60,000 bases of DNA from positions 6,987,096 to 7,047,095 of the forward strand of contig NC_087080.1 in NCBI RefSeq assembly GCF_026151205.1, read 5' to 3'. Below, in pieces: positions 19,362 through 31,217 of this stretch. The DNA comes from Bolinopsis microptera (Eukaryota > Ctenophora > Tentaculata > Lobata > Bolinopsidae). The notes below the pieces were generated by a model that did not search any database, had not been told where the DNA came from, and saw only the letters and a list, made by a program, of their open reading frames with translations. Positions within the stretch are counted from its first letter, which is position 1. Each line of letters opens with the position of its first letter. Position numbers and translations under genes: made by a program.

Positions 19362-21715
19362 CTGCTGTTGAGGTTCTCTCTGGATACCTCTTAAATCCCC
19401 CTCTCCGCTCTGATTACATCTGATAAACCTTACCTGGTGAACCTTATCGGAATTTGGAGATTTTTTAAAACGGGGATTTCGTGTTTAAAAATTAGTGTTT
19501 CTATTGTAATAAGGACCATTAAATTTAGATTTAAAAGTTTTACCTTATTTATTTGAACTGGGAGCTGAAGTCTCTATTTGGTGTTGACTATTCGTTTATC
19601 AGAAGATTTGGAGCTTAATAAGTTATTGCCATTAGAACAAGCATCGGCTTACGGATTAATAGTATGTGTTTGAATCTTCAAAAAGTATATTTCAAATTCA
19701 AGGTTTTGTTAAGTCCAGGAATTATTTAACATGATAAATTATACGAGTTCTTTTAATTTAAATGCAGTCAATGTTTTACGATGGACATAGTCATACAAAT
19801 CAAAATGCTCCCAATGCTGTAACTATATTGAATTTTGATGCTGTTTCGGCGCGTTCCCAGCAACAGATATTTTACATTCGAATAAAATGTTAAAATTTGA
19901 ATATGCTATGGAACGCTCCGGAGATGTAGGCTTAGTCTGAATGCCTCATATTTAACTAAATAGATTTCCAAGGGTTATAATTGTAGTGTATAGTGATTAT
20001 AGTATTTACTATTTAAATTGAAAACCATGGGATTATCTAATGAACTGAATCGTATTTAGTTTGACTTCGATCTGGTAAGTTTGAGGTTTTCTAGTCCTTA
20101 TTGTTTCGGGCGAAAAATCTATTGGATAAATGCGAGATGCGCTTATGATAAGATTTTGATTTATGAAATAAATTCCGCGGCACAATGTTGTGGCTGGATC
20201 ACATTATGTGCGGCGATATTGAGTTTTGTGGGATTGAAGCAAAGTAATTTGTGAATTTATTTTGATCCAGGAAATGTCAACTTTTGAGTGCCTTGTACAA
20301 AATGTTTCTACGTTGGGTGTAGAAATTTTGGATGAAATTTAATAACTTAATGTGAAAAGTTGAAATTGAAACGCCCATATTTGGACACGGAAAATTTAGT
20401 TGTCTGGTTAAACTTGAATTGCAACTATTATTCAGTTGTGTTAAATTTATGTTTACAATTTTGATTGTTCTGATTAGATGCTTTGATTTTATTTGTCTTT
20501 GAGTACCGCCTACGGTTGAGAATTCAGATCTATTTCATGATCAATGTCCCAAACTGTAACAAAATCGTCACAATAATAACCTTAAATACTGACCTCACTA
20601 ATTGGTCACTGGTCAAAATTCAGCTTTAAAACTGTGAAATTTCGGTTAAGGAAACGGCAGAAGAGGTTATATAATAACAACTATTTCCTTTGTAACTGGT
20701 AACGCGGTTTTGTCAAGAACGGCGTATTTTATTAGCTATTAAAACTAAAAGCTTGATCGTTCATTTGGTATTCTGATATATAATAAAGTGACTTTCAAAT
20801 TTTCTCAGCTCACAAAAAAATTCTTTAAGGGATCGATCTCCAAGAGGGTGCGGCCCATGAACGTCGGTTTTTCTGAAAATTAAGTTCGAAATTACTTTGA
20901 AACTGTTGGAATCTCAAGAATCTTTGTTAAAATTGTATGAGACTGCTGTCCCTCAATTCTTCAAATCTCCTCTTCCGCCGCTCACCAAAATAATTGGCCT
21001 CTATTGTTTTTCGATAGAATGATGACTAACAGGCGCTCGATCATGAGCCATGAGGGAATTGATCTTTATAAGTTTAAGAAGGTATTGTCATTGATCTATA
21101 GTCATACTCATATATAGAGGACCTATAGAAGTTCTTAAAGTTACAAATTGCTGCCATCTCAGGAATTTTTGTTGAAATTGTGTAAGACTGCTGTCCCTTA
21201 ATTCCTCGCGTTTCTACATTTAGTTAATCATTAATGTTCACTCATGAGGCATGGTCCAACTAACTCCGACAGAGGTTTGAAATAATGACCATTGAGCTTT
21301 TCAATCAAAGGAGGATAACAAACCTTGTAGTTGTATAATGTACATTGTATAATGTATAATGTATATATTTATGATGTGGAGCCATACCAGATTAGAAGGG
21401 TTATCAGATTAGATAGGGTTATCAATGCTGTTAACGGGTGATACTTTGTTAACGGGTGATACTTTGGGTGATACTTTGTTCAAATATTACTATTAGACCG
21501 TCGATGAGTCCAACTCGGCGTGCGTCTTAGCTTGGTAGGTTATGAACCTACAAGAATGCTGTACTGGAATTCGAAGAACGACAAAGAGTTTTCTATAAAT
21601 ACTCACAAATATTTCACACAAAGTAATATCTTTTTACAAACCAGTTTGTGGAGATTCTGAAAAAAGACTGAATCGGTTCCTGGCTCTCAGTCTCCTCATT
21701 TCTAATAGTAATGTC
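19362..21715. other. SEC16 3' UTR and intergenic DNA
   Basis: No gene seen. AATAAA at 19881 is a candidate SEC16 polyadenylation signal. Two diverged copies of a 70-bp stretch (20891-20962 and 21139-21209, sharing GACTGCTGTCCCT) mark an old repeat. TTAACGGGTGATACTTTG is repeated at 21430-21478. Confidence 0.5.
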
Positions 21716-21719
21716 TGTT

Positions 21720-21765
21720 TCAGAAGGAAACCTGGTCGTGGGAGATTATGTTAGTTTCGAGTACC
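21720..21765 (+). pseudogene. Degraded copy of a SEC16 exon end
   Basis: AGGAAACCTGG, a variable base, then CGTGGGAGATTA here matches the end of SEC16 exon 15 and its donor (19131-19160), with few differences. A piece of the following SEC16 intron (GATCCCG ... CCCTTGCTG, 19177-19197) has a match at 22693-22718, on the other side of the inserted TA element. This points to a partial duplication of the SEC16 3' end later interrupted by a transposon. Confidence 0.55.
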
Positions 21766-21839
21766 ATACGTACTTGTAGTACTAGTAAACCCGCGATGGG
21801 GTGGCATGTACCTCAATAGGATATAACAAACATTTATTA

Positions 21840-22637
21840 CCTTATCGGACCTTATTTGGACGGACATTACTTGAACGGACATAATTATGAACGGACATTA
21901 ATATGAACCCTAGAAGGCAATCAAAACCATCAAAAATCCTAATTTGTTTCAACTTATTTTTGACGTTTTTAAAATTTTTCATACACTAAGCAAGAAAAGC
22001 AGTCTATAATAAGTAAAAATGTTAAAATATGTGTACATGATCGTTATCTAATATCACATATCATCTTCATCAAATGGGTTTTCGTGCAGGGAGATATCCC
22101 GGTTTGTCTTCTACTTTATCGAGATGGGTGGTATGGTAGAAGGTATCGTAGCTGACATAAGCCACCGAAGGTCGCCTATACCAAGTGGGGAGCTAGAGAT
22201 AAAGCTTAAGCTGTACTTTAGGCATTCAAGTATCTCTCTAGTAGAGCAGTTGGGATCGTTCATTGCCCGGTACGACTACGAGTTGGACAGACAACCAGTT
22301 GTAAAACAAAATGAGGTAGAAGAAGCCGAAGATCAACTTCAAGTGATCATGCAATAATGTGATATTTACAATTCAGATTGTTAAAATTTTATGATACCTT
22401 GTTTTTATTGATTCAACGATATAGTTTAGTTTAATGATAGCTATTGAAATTGACTGAAATTAAAAAGTTGTCATATTCTGGACAAAAAGTTCGAAATGGA
22501 AAAATTTTTGAAAAAATTTGAACGGACTTTAACTTGGACGGACATTAATTGAACGGACTTTATTTGAACGGACATTAACGTAAACGCTAGGGCCTCCAGC
22601 GTTCAAGTAATGTCCGTCCAAATAAGGTCCGATAAGG
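21840..22637. mobile_element. TA-flanked inverted-repeat DNA element, 798 bp
   Basis: Perfect 38-bp terminal inverted repeats start CCTTATCGGACCTTATTTGG (21840-21877) and end with its complement (22600-22637). They are flanked by TA on each side (21838-21839, 22638-22639). Sub-terminal copies of GAACGGACATTAA occur near both ends. Inside is one small frame (see next entry) and no recognisable transposase, so it is probably non-autonomous. TA targeting suits Tc1/mariner-like or other TA-specific families. I cannot assign the superfamily. Confidence 0.85.
22124..22357 (+). CDS. Small ORF inside the TA element, unknown
   Basis: 77 codons (start MGGMVEGIVADISHRR, end TAA at 22355-22357), preceded by an acceptor-like CGTGCAG at about 22090. 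Charge and hydrophobic spacing look protein-like, and codon use is not visibly biased by repeats. It may be a remnant of a transposase or a captured host exon. I do not recognise it. Confidence 0.3.
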   Translation: MGGMVEGIVADISHRRSPIPSGELEIKLKLYFRHSSISLVEQLGSFIARYDYELDRQPVVKQNEVEEAEDQLQVIMQ

Positions 22638-22639
22638 TA

Positions 22640-24512
22640 TATCAATTTAATAATATCAATAACTTATGGTTGATCCTTCACACTTAGTAAATATCAAATT
22701 TGATCCCGATGATCATCCCTTGCTGTAATACAATGAGCAGATAGACATATTGAATATAAAATAGTTTTACTTTAGTACGCAATTATATTCTCCTCCGAGT
22801 GATAGGATTAGGTTGACTTGGTAAAAAGTAATTTTAAAAGGATTCATCACCCATGCACCGGCCAGAATCCAAATACCATGAATATTAATTATAATTCAGT
22901 GGCGCAACGTTATCAGTTATCGGTTATCCTTTTTAACGATCGCTATGTGGAATATGTGAATCAGAATGTGGAAAACGGTACTTTTTATTTCAGCTTAAAA
23001 AGTAAGCATTTCTATATCAAAGTTAGCACTTCTATAATATATGAATGATTAAGATCGTCGTAATATAACAGTGTCCAGTATGAGTAAACAGCTGAGCAGA
23101 CTTACTAGAGGTAATCTGGGAGGGCGAGTGTGAACTCTGAGTCTGCTCTAACGACTGTGTGGCCACAGTATAAAGTTAGTCTTAATTTAAGTTTAGAACT
23201 CCAAGTGTGAGACAAAATATCGGTAAGTTGTAAGTACTCTGCCAACTTTGCAGTGGGATCTTTTGTCTCAATAAAAGCGATTAAGTTAAGTTGTAACAAA
23301 GAAGAGAAAATAACGAAATCTAAATAATAGTGTTATTAATATTATTAATAGTATACCTATAACTAAGGTAGAGACAGGAGCTCTAAGTCTAACAAACTAG
23401 GGACCGTGCCTAAACGAATTCCATTTCCAAGCGTCATTGGTGCCCGCGGAGTTGACAAGCCTATTTTTAGGTCCAAATTGGGGCGATTGCTGTTTTTCTG
23501 CTACAATTAGATTTAATGCCTAATGGGCTCATGAAATTTACAAAGCCGACCCGCCGGCTCTCGGGCTATAGTTTGTTAATGTTAGTGAGTCACACGTAGG
23601 TTTCATTAGCGATCTTTACTTTCAAGCAGGAAGATGAACAATTAATACGAACAAGTTTCATTGTTATAACGGAATTGGAATAAATAAGTTATTAAAACTG
23701 ACCCAATATATATAATTAGCAAACTTCAAAAATTTACATCTACGGAGACTGAAAAAACAGCCATCACAACAATTGACAACTTTGCATTCAAAAGACGGTC
23801 TATCTAAAATATCTATCTGATAAAAAGAAATATCTACGCGAAGTTCACAACTTCCGTTGAAGGGAAAACAAAACAATTCATTCAACAACTATCTGGCTCA
23901 TCATTATGATTAACTGATAATGATATATAAATAGAAGAATCAGGGCAAGAAAACTAAAATTGCAACATAAATTGCAACGAATTCAAATTAAATTTTGAGC
24001 AGGGATCCATACTATTACAATTTTTTTGTTGCTTCCATTTCCAAAATAATAGCTCGATCATCAAAGTTAGTTTAGTTTTACGTTCATAAAAGTCCCGTGC
24101 GTTCGCGAATAAATAAACAGTTGACTGTAATCTGATATCGATCACGAACAGCAACATAAATTGCCTGAGTGTATAAAACGGAAACTAGGCTATAACAGAC
24201 TACGGAACCAATTCTTAAAAACATATTAGTTATTAGTTGGCAACTACTCAAATTATAACGATTATTATAAATTGAAGGTAATCCCAAATTCAGCTTGACA
24301 ACAAAACACATCACAATCGTCTGGGTAAAAACACAAGTCAGACCAACAGTAATAAAATCTAAAAGCTCCTTCCTCTGAAACCAGAGATAATATAATAGTA
24401 AAAATAAAATCTAAGAAAAAACAAGAACAGCAAAAGAACTTAAAAACCAAGCTGGAGGAGCAAAGGCGCAAGATGAAAAGTTAAAAGTTAAAAACCAGTC
24501 CTTCATTTTCTC
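22640..24512. other. Intergenic DNA between SEC16 and the Q-rich gene
   Basis: No supported gene. It contains the second part of the duplicated SEC16 intron fragment (about 22690) and AT-rich sequence. The two neighbouring genes converge here (SEC16 +, Q-rich gene -). The open frames present are short and lack splice support. Confidence 0.5.
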
Positions 24513-27500
24513 TCACAAGTTTGCAAGAAATGTATTGACATCAATGTTTTCTGAGTCCTCCGCGTCAGTGTCTTTGTGAAGCATAACAAACAGAGATTCA
24601 AGATTTCCGATATTTTCAATGTCAATGTTTAAATTCTGGCCGTTCTGACCGTTTTGACCGGTATTTTGGCCGTTATTCGGTCGATTTTGAGTAGCTGATG
24701 ATTCAGAAGCAGCGTTCACTTGATTTGAATTAACAATAAGATCAGGTTTTTGGTCCTCGTTAACCTCCATAGGCTCGTGTTTTATGTACCCTGGACATTC
24801 TGAATCTTCTGCTTTTACAGTAGGCTCCTTTTTGACAACAGGTTCTATTGTCACAACCCCATCAATTCCCATGATCTCTAACGCTGGCATCACCGGAGAA
24901 TTCATAACTTTCCTTGGTCTACCTAATTTCCGTTTAGGAGGTTTAATCTTGTTGATATGAGAAGCTTGTTTGAGAGGAGGTGGTGATGGTAACGGTTGTG
25001 GGGAGGCATGCTTTGGGTCAGGCTTCGGACTGGCCGGGCACTCTTTATCGCCTGGAACAGTATCCGACCACAGTTTGGTTTGCACTGCGCAGGTTGACGT
25101 GCATTTAGCGGCGATGACGTCAGGTGATAATTCTTGGAATTCTCCTCTCTTGATCGCTTCTTCCATCGACTTCAGGTATTTGGTTACTTCCTGTTGAAAT
25201 ACCTAGGTTAGAGACGGATTAGGTTCATTTGATTGGTTACTATGACAAATCTGTGATAGAAATGGGCTATTATTCAGCAAACAACATCATATATTTATGC
25301 AACCATTGATCTTTACACTAATTTTTCCGTCAAAAGCATCTGAATTGGCATTTATAGGCAAGGATTGAGTTAAGACATTTTAGATGAAGGCCACATAATA
25401 TTTTATATTACGTTATTTGTTTAAAATAATGTTTTATACTTATGTGATGAATTTCTGGAACAATCCAGCTATAACCACAAGCTTGTGACATAATTTACAA
25501 CGAGGATAATATGATAAATATAAATACAAGAGCCGAGAATAATCAAGTCTAACTAGTCAGTAATCTAAAGAATAGTATTAATAAAACTAAATAGCATTAA
25601 TGAATAAGACGAAAGATAATTACCGTTGAAGGATCAGATAGTCCCTTCTGGACACCGTGCTGCTGTAGTTTCGTCAGAATCTCCCGGGTCATTACTTCCA
25701 GCAGCATGCTGTATTGCGGGTTAGCTGGGGATAGTTAGGTTAGCTCTCTCTCTCTCTCTCTCTCTAGAGGATTTAACTTTTTAATCAAGCGGGAATAGAT
25801 CGAATAATAACAAATTGTAAGTAAATTTAAAAGAAATCTTGATATATATCAGACTTATCCGGAAGAATTTTACTAGATCAGGGTCCCGTTGACTTACCTT
25901 TGACTGCACTTAGAGAAACAGGCTTTATGATCGGAGTTTTGGGAGAGCCACGCGGTGTACCGGCAATCTCCGGACTTTCTCTCACTTTCTTTACAGGAAT
26001 AGCCTGGAACATTCATTAGTTATTGAGTTTTATTTATTAATTATATTATTATTAATGAGTATCTCATTGAAACTTACTCGACACCTTCCGATAAATTTAT
26101 ATTTGTGCTCGAAATCTGTGAAAACTATATTTTGATTTTTCTATTTTAATTACGATTTTGTCGGTTCTTACCTTCTCCTTAAGAGTAGAGTTCTCGGAAG
26201 TTATGACAGGCGTGAGAGTTGTGGGAACAACTGAAGGAAGGGCCACCAACTTCGTCTTCTTCGTATCGTCTGTGGTCTTCTCCTTGGAAACGACCGTTAC
26301 TGCAGCAACCGGCAACGGTTTCTCAACAGGCGGTGAGCTTCTGAAAGTAAACAATATTTAAACGCCTTTGTTCTCAATAATAGGTTTAACTAAAATATGA
26401 AGTCCTGTTTATAGCAATTTATATTATGCAAAATACAACACTCAATAGTAATACAATCGACTGCAAAAGTAGCAGAATTTCAAAGAGAGAACGTACCTGA
26501 TAGTAACATTAACAGTGGTGGAATCTGCACTTTGTTTAGTTAAGGATTCATTCTGATTTACAGATCCAGCGGACACCGGATGAGGGACCTTGTTGGCTTG
26601 TGTCCTCCAGGGTATAGTGTTTGGTGGGAGGGAGGTACTTATAATGGATCTGGCATGATCTAGCGGATCACAGGAAGTATTTACTTGCTGTATTAACGGA
26701 GTCTTTACTCGTTTGTCGTCAGGTACTGGGATGGGACTGGGCATGGAGCGAGCGGTGATCTGTTTAGGCACAAACTGGGGGCCTAGAGGGGTAGCTGTGA
26801 GACTGATGTTCATGGGAATTGGCTGGGATATGCTCTGAGGAATACATGTTGGTGGTACAACCATCGCCTTTCCATCCTTCGGAGTAGTCAGCTGTGGAGC
26901 TTTGATTCTCAGCCTCGCTTCAAGAGCAAGCTTTCTCTGTTGTGCTATCATTAGTTTCCTAGCTCGTGCCTGTTCCTGTTGCTGTTGTTTCCTCATCACA
27001 GCTATTTGCTGCATCATGTTGGGTGACATTTGGTTCATGTTGGGCATACCATTCTGCTGCATCATCTGCGGCATGTACCTGACACTGTGGTTAGCGGGAG
27101 TAACAGGTTGAGGAGCAGGAAGTGAAACTGGCGGTCTCATGCCACGGGGCTGCATGTTCATCTGGAAGTTCTGCTGTTGTTGCTGCTGCTGTTGCTGCGC
27201 CTGCTGTTGCTGCTGCGCCTGCTGTTGTTGCTGTCGAAACATCATATGCTGTTGTTGCTGCTGCTGTTGCTGTTGTTGTTGCTGTTGTTGTTGTTGTTGT
27301 TGTTGTTGCTGTTGTTGTTGTTGCTGTTGTTGTTGTTGTTGTTGTTGCTGTAAAGCTGGTGGTGGCTGTTGTTGCGAATCGCTGTTAGACTGCTGCAATT
27401 GTTTCTGAAGGATATGAAGGTTGTTGAAGGGTACAGGAGCCGTTGGATGGCTCGGTAAACTAACTGGACCCATAGGATTAGCGCCGGGTAACAAGGAGTT

Positions 27501-30500
27501 GTTCATCCCAGGGTTGCCTAGTTGTGCCTGATTCTGTTGTTGCTGCTGCTGCTGCTGTTCCATCAGCAACATCTGAAGTTTAGATTTGGTCTGGAGCAGT
27601 TCCAGCTGAAGTTTTTTGTCGTTCATTTGCTCAAGTATCTGCTGCTGTAACCGACCACCAGGTCCTGGCGCCTGCAAAAAGACAGTTGAAACATATTAAT
27701 AATACATTATTATTATCAATACAATATTATTATCAATACTCGTCAAAAGGCTTGTATCTATCTGACCACCCGGCAAGGTTCACTAGGGTTTGTGGTTCAT
27801 CATTTTGTCTATTTTATTGGCCACAGGATTCATCTTAGAGAACAAATAATATACAGTGTTTGAAGATAAAATATGTACCTGAGCGTTCCAGTTAGTGTGC
27901 GGCATATTATTGTAGTTAGGAATCATGATGTTTGGCCTGACCATGGGCCCAGAATCTGCCATGCTGTTATTCATGTTCGTCTGGTTCATCATGCTCGGCA
28001 GGTTTGGGTTCTGTCCCAGCATAGTGTTAAGCTGGTTTATCTGATGGGAGAGCTGCTGTTTCAGCTGCATCATAGAGTTTAGATCATCTACTGGCATCTG
28101 GAAGAAGGAAAAGTTATAAATTTAAATGTTCACTCTTAAAATAAAAGGGACCGACAGACATGGAAAAAACCCGTGGAATGTGGATATCGCATATCAATGA
28201 TATGAATATGCGGCCCCGTAATTATATTAGTTATCACAGTTTCGTAACTTGGGTTGCGTTATTTGGGACTTTTGGATAATCCAAAATAATCTCTTCTAAT
28301 AATAATAATAATTCACCCATTATTTACAGTACAACATCCCTACTATAATTCAGAGAATTCTTTCTGTTGTTGTATGTACGACCGCCCACGTGCAAATTAG
28401 ATGAAAAAGAGGAATTTAGGTAACAACCAAAAGGTTCCATAGCAACGGTGTTTTAATGCACACATGCACGTGCAAAGATTGTTTTAACGTCATTTTGATC
28501 GGTTTTGTGCTAATTACGTTGTGTTTATAGTGTTTTATATTTAAATCGGCTGTATCTTCGGTTGAGATGGATATTTTTTGATGCGATTAAAACTTTCTTT
28601 CAAAGAATACTACTTAGCTTCGTCCCTGTTACCACGGGCTTTCTAGTATTATTATAACACAGAGTTAAGACGCTTTCATTTATGTGACTCATAAAAATAA
28701 ACGCAATTTTCATCAACATCATCAAAACCGTGGTCGAAGAGTGTCGAAGAGTTCAACAAAGGTTATCCAGCTTAAATATTCTCAATTTAAAGACTATTAC
28801 GGTTACTGTTCTGTGTTCAAAAACGGTTCACATTGAAAATTGAGTACTGATCATATATAATGTATTATATGATAATATTATGAGTATCGTGTACAATAAA
28901 ATAGGAATATTTAGACGCCGCTAGATAGGGACACTGGATAACAGAACGGACGGTCATTATTTATTCATATACAACAACATAAAAAAGTGCAAACGTTTTA
29001 CAAGATCGCGATATTGTGTTTAAGCAATTTATAAAGAGTTTAAAACTTTGGGGGTGTTATCGCCGTTGTAACCATCGAAATTTGTTCCGTCAGAGAAATT
29101 GGCGAATGTAGAAATCGTTTTTTGTGCTTTCACAAGACTGAAATTCGAATCTAGCGAAAATAACCTTTCGCAATTTATCATATAGTTGCGAAAATGGCGA
29201 AAGGTTGCTATTTTCGTCACGACAAATTTTACATCTTCATGGCAGTATGACGAAAGAACATTAACAGCTTTATTTACTTGTGACGAAAATGGCGAAAACC
29301 CAACGTTTTTCAAGTCAATAACGAATGGCGAAAACACCTCCAAAGTTTCAGAAAACTACAAACGATAAAAGCAACAGAAAATAAAAATCCAAGGGTGACA
29401 ACGAAATAAAAGCGCTTACTTGAAAATTATTGTTGTACATGCTGTCTTGAGGTAATGCTGAATGTTTTGGACACTGCGGAGAAAATTATCACGATTAATA
29501 AAAACGTAAATTTAATTCTGCTGTATAATTTTAAACATAATGTTGCGTGATATTGTGTTGGTATTGTTTTAACCAGCGCTGTGCCCATAAATCAACATCC
29601 GGCAGCCTCCGGAGGCAGCACAGGTGAACTTGGTGAGCATGTTAAATTCTATTTGATCACACATTATAAAAACAACAGCAGCAGATGAGTTTCCCGGGCA
29701 TAACAACATAAGTTGGGTAGAGGTGGGCCACATCCGTGTTGTGTTTGTCAGGTAGAGGTGCTCACTTTCTATTTAGGCGGATTGTTTGTTTAGGCGACGG
29801 AATATACAGGCAGATTGGAGGAAGTGTACGTGTGTTATTCATGAGATCAAGCCGAAAGTTTACATACCAGATTTACAGTTGTTTGCTCATGGTAGTTTTT
29901 TAGCAGTTATTTATGCACGATAAATGCCAATTAGTTTAAGTAATTAGCAATTAGTTTAAGGTATAAACCGGAAAAAACATTCAGCTTTCAGCAGATAACT
30001 CAAAAATTGTATCAAAACAGCAGAAACTGCAGCACAGCGAAGCGCTACGAGGACGGTACAGTAACTTTTAAAAGAACAATGAAGTCTACAACAATATAAA
30101 TGTTTCAAACACCAGCAAAAATTCCTGAAAAGAGCAATTAAAGTTGTAGGTATGACTATGGGCAACAAATAAAACCGCATGAAAAACCCTCAAAATAGAT
30201 GATTAAAATGTTGGAATAATGGAAGGTCTGGAAGTTTCCTAACTTGAAAGTGTGAAATTAATTCCTAGATCTTATGTTGTAAACCAGCGAAACAAAGACA
30301 CACATAACGTCGAGTACACAATATACTTATGTGACTGTGAAAACGAGCTGAATTTGATGTTGATGGAAAGTTGAAGACGAGAACTTTTAGATACACAAAT
30401 CTAATGTACAATGTAAACACACAAAAAACAGTTTTTCTGTAGAGGAAAAATTTCTTGAATACATGGTTATACCAGTGTTGGGTTGGACAGATAATCGTAA

Positions 30501-31178
30501 TATACCAGAGTAACAAAAAGGATGTAATCCGAGGATAATGTTAAATATAAAATCCGAGCTTTAAAAAGAATTTTCGTGACGTAACTTTTTCACGAAAGAA
30601 AAACTTAGATGAACATTTTCGAGTTATTCAATTATCATATCAATTACTGCTAAATTTCAATCTATCGTACAGTATAATTGGAAGCACAATTAAAGGCTTC
30701 GAACTGCACAGATCAGTTTTTTTATCGATGCGTGAGAAACGAAGATCTTTACTTAGAGTGGTTCCGAAATTAAATTTAAATGTATCGATTTTCGCGACTA
30801 AAATTTTCGTAGTTACGGTAGTATCGGAACATACAAGTGAGGGTCTATGAGTAATAACTTTGACCGTTGTTTAATTTAAGTTGTTTCCAGTCACATAGAT
30901 TGAATAATTGAAAACAAATCTGTAATCAACCGACGATTAAGGTTTTTTCGACACATAACAACAATCAAACAACGAGCAATCAGCATGCAAAAGCAACCTA
31001 TCAGAGAAAAACAGCATCCACATGTAAAATGCCTCTCAGCGATAGATAAAAACATCACAACTATTATCAAAGAATTTGCTAATTAACATGAACGTATCGG
31101 TTTTGTAAAGTAATTAATTAATTAATTAATTCCTCACCTTTTTGTTTTGTGAGGCGCAGTATGACTGGCAATTTCTCA
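24513..31178 (-). CDS. Glutamine-rich AT-hook protein, probable transcriptional co-regulator
   Basis: Eight exons in phase on the minus strand: 31178-31137, 29473-29420, 28097-27879, 27671-26497, 26340-26172, 26003-25898, 25724-25624 and 25190-24513 (stop TGA). That gives about 840 residues. Order: a Cys/His stretch (NCQSYCASQNKKCPKH), Met/Asn/Gln-rich sequence, a charged coiled-coil-like helix (LEQMNDKKLQLELLQTKSKL), about 34 consecutive Gln with further Q runs, then a conserved-looking segment (MLLEVMTREILTKLQQHGV). An AT-hook follows (KRKLGRPRK), three SUMO-type sites (VKKE, VKAE, IKHE) and an acidic hydrophobic C-terminus (LESLFVML ... DVNTFLANL) like an activation domain. The first exon is open upstream to about 31214, so the true start may differ. 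I do not recognise the family. A nuclear role is inferred from these motifs. Confidence 0.7.
27249..27350 (-). repeat. Polyglutamine-coding CAA/CAG tract
   Basis: Thirty-four consecutive Gln codons, mostly CAA with scattered CAG, in the large exon of the Q-rich gene. Further interrupted Q runs lie on both sides (27169-27237 and 27535-27560). The mixed codons argue against simple slippage of a pure repeat. On the + strand the same bases give meaningless poly-Cys or poly-Val frames. Confidence 0.9.
29043..29348. mobile_element. MITE-like inverted-repeat element, about 306 bp
   Basis: The left end AACTTTGGGGGTGTTATCGCC and the complement of the right end AACTTTGGAGGTGTTTTCGCC match at about 19 of 21 bases. 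GGCGAAA/TTTCGCC motifs recur inside. No clear target duplication and no transposase were seen. It lies in an intron of the Q-rich gene. Confidence 0.55.
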
Positions 31179-31217
31179 TATCTCGCTCAGAAGAGTCGAC
31201 GAGTAGAGTGGGAGAGG

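Noticed and set aside
27122-27408. Poly-Val or poly-Cys + strand frames
   Set aside because: They are reverse readings of the polyglutamine codons of the minus-strand gene.
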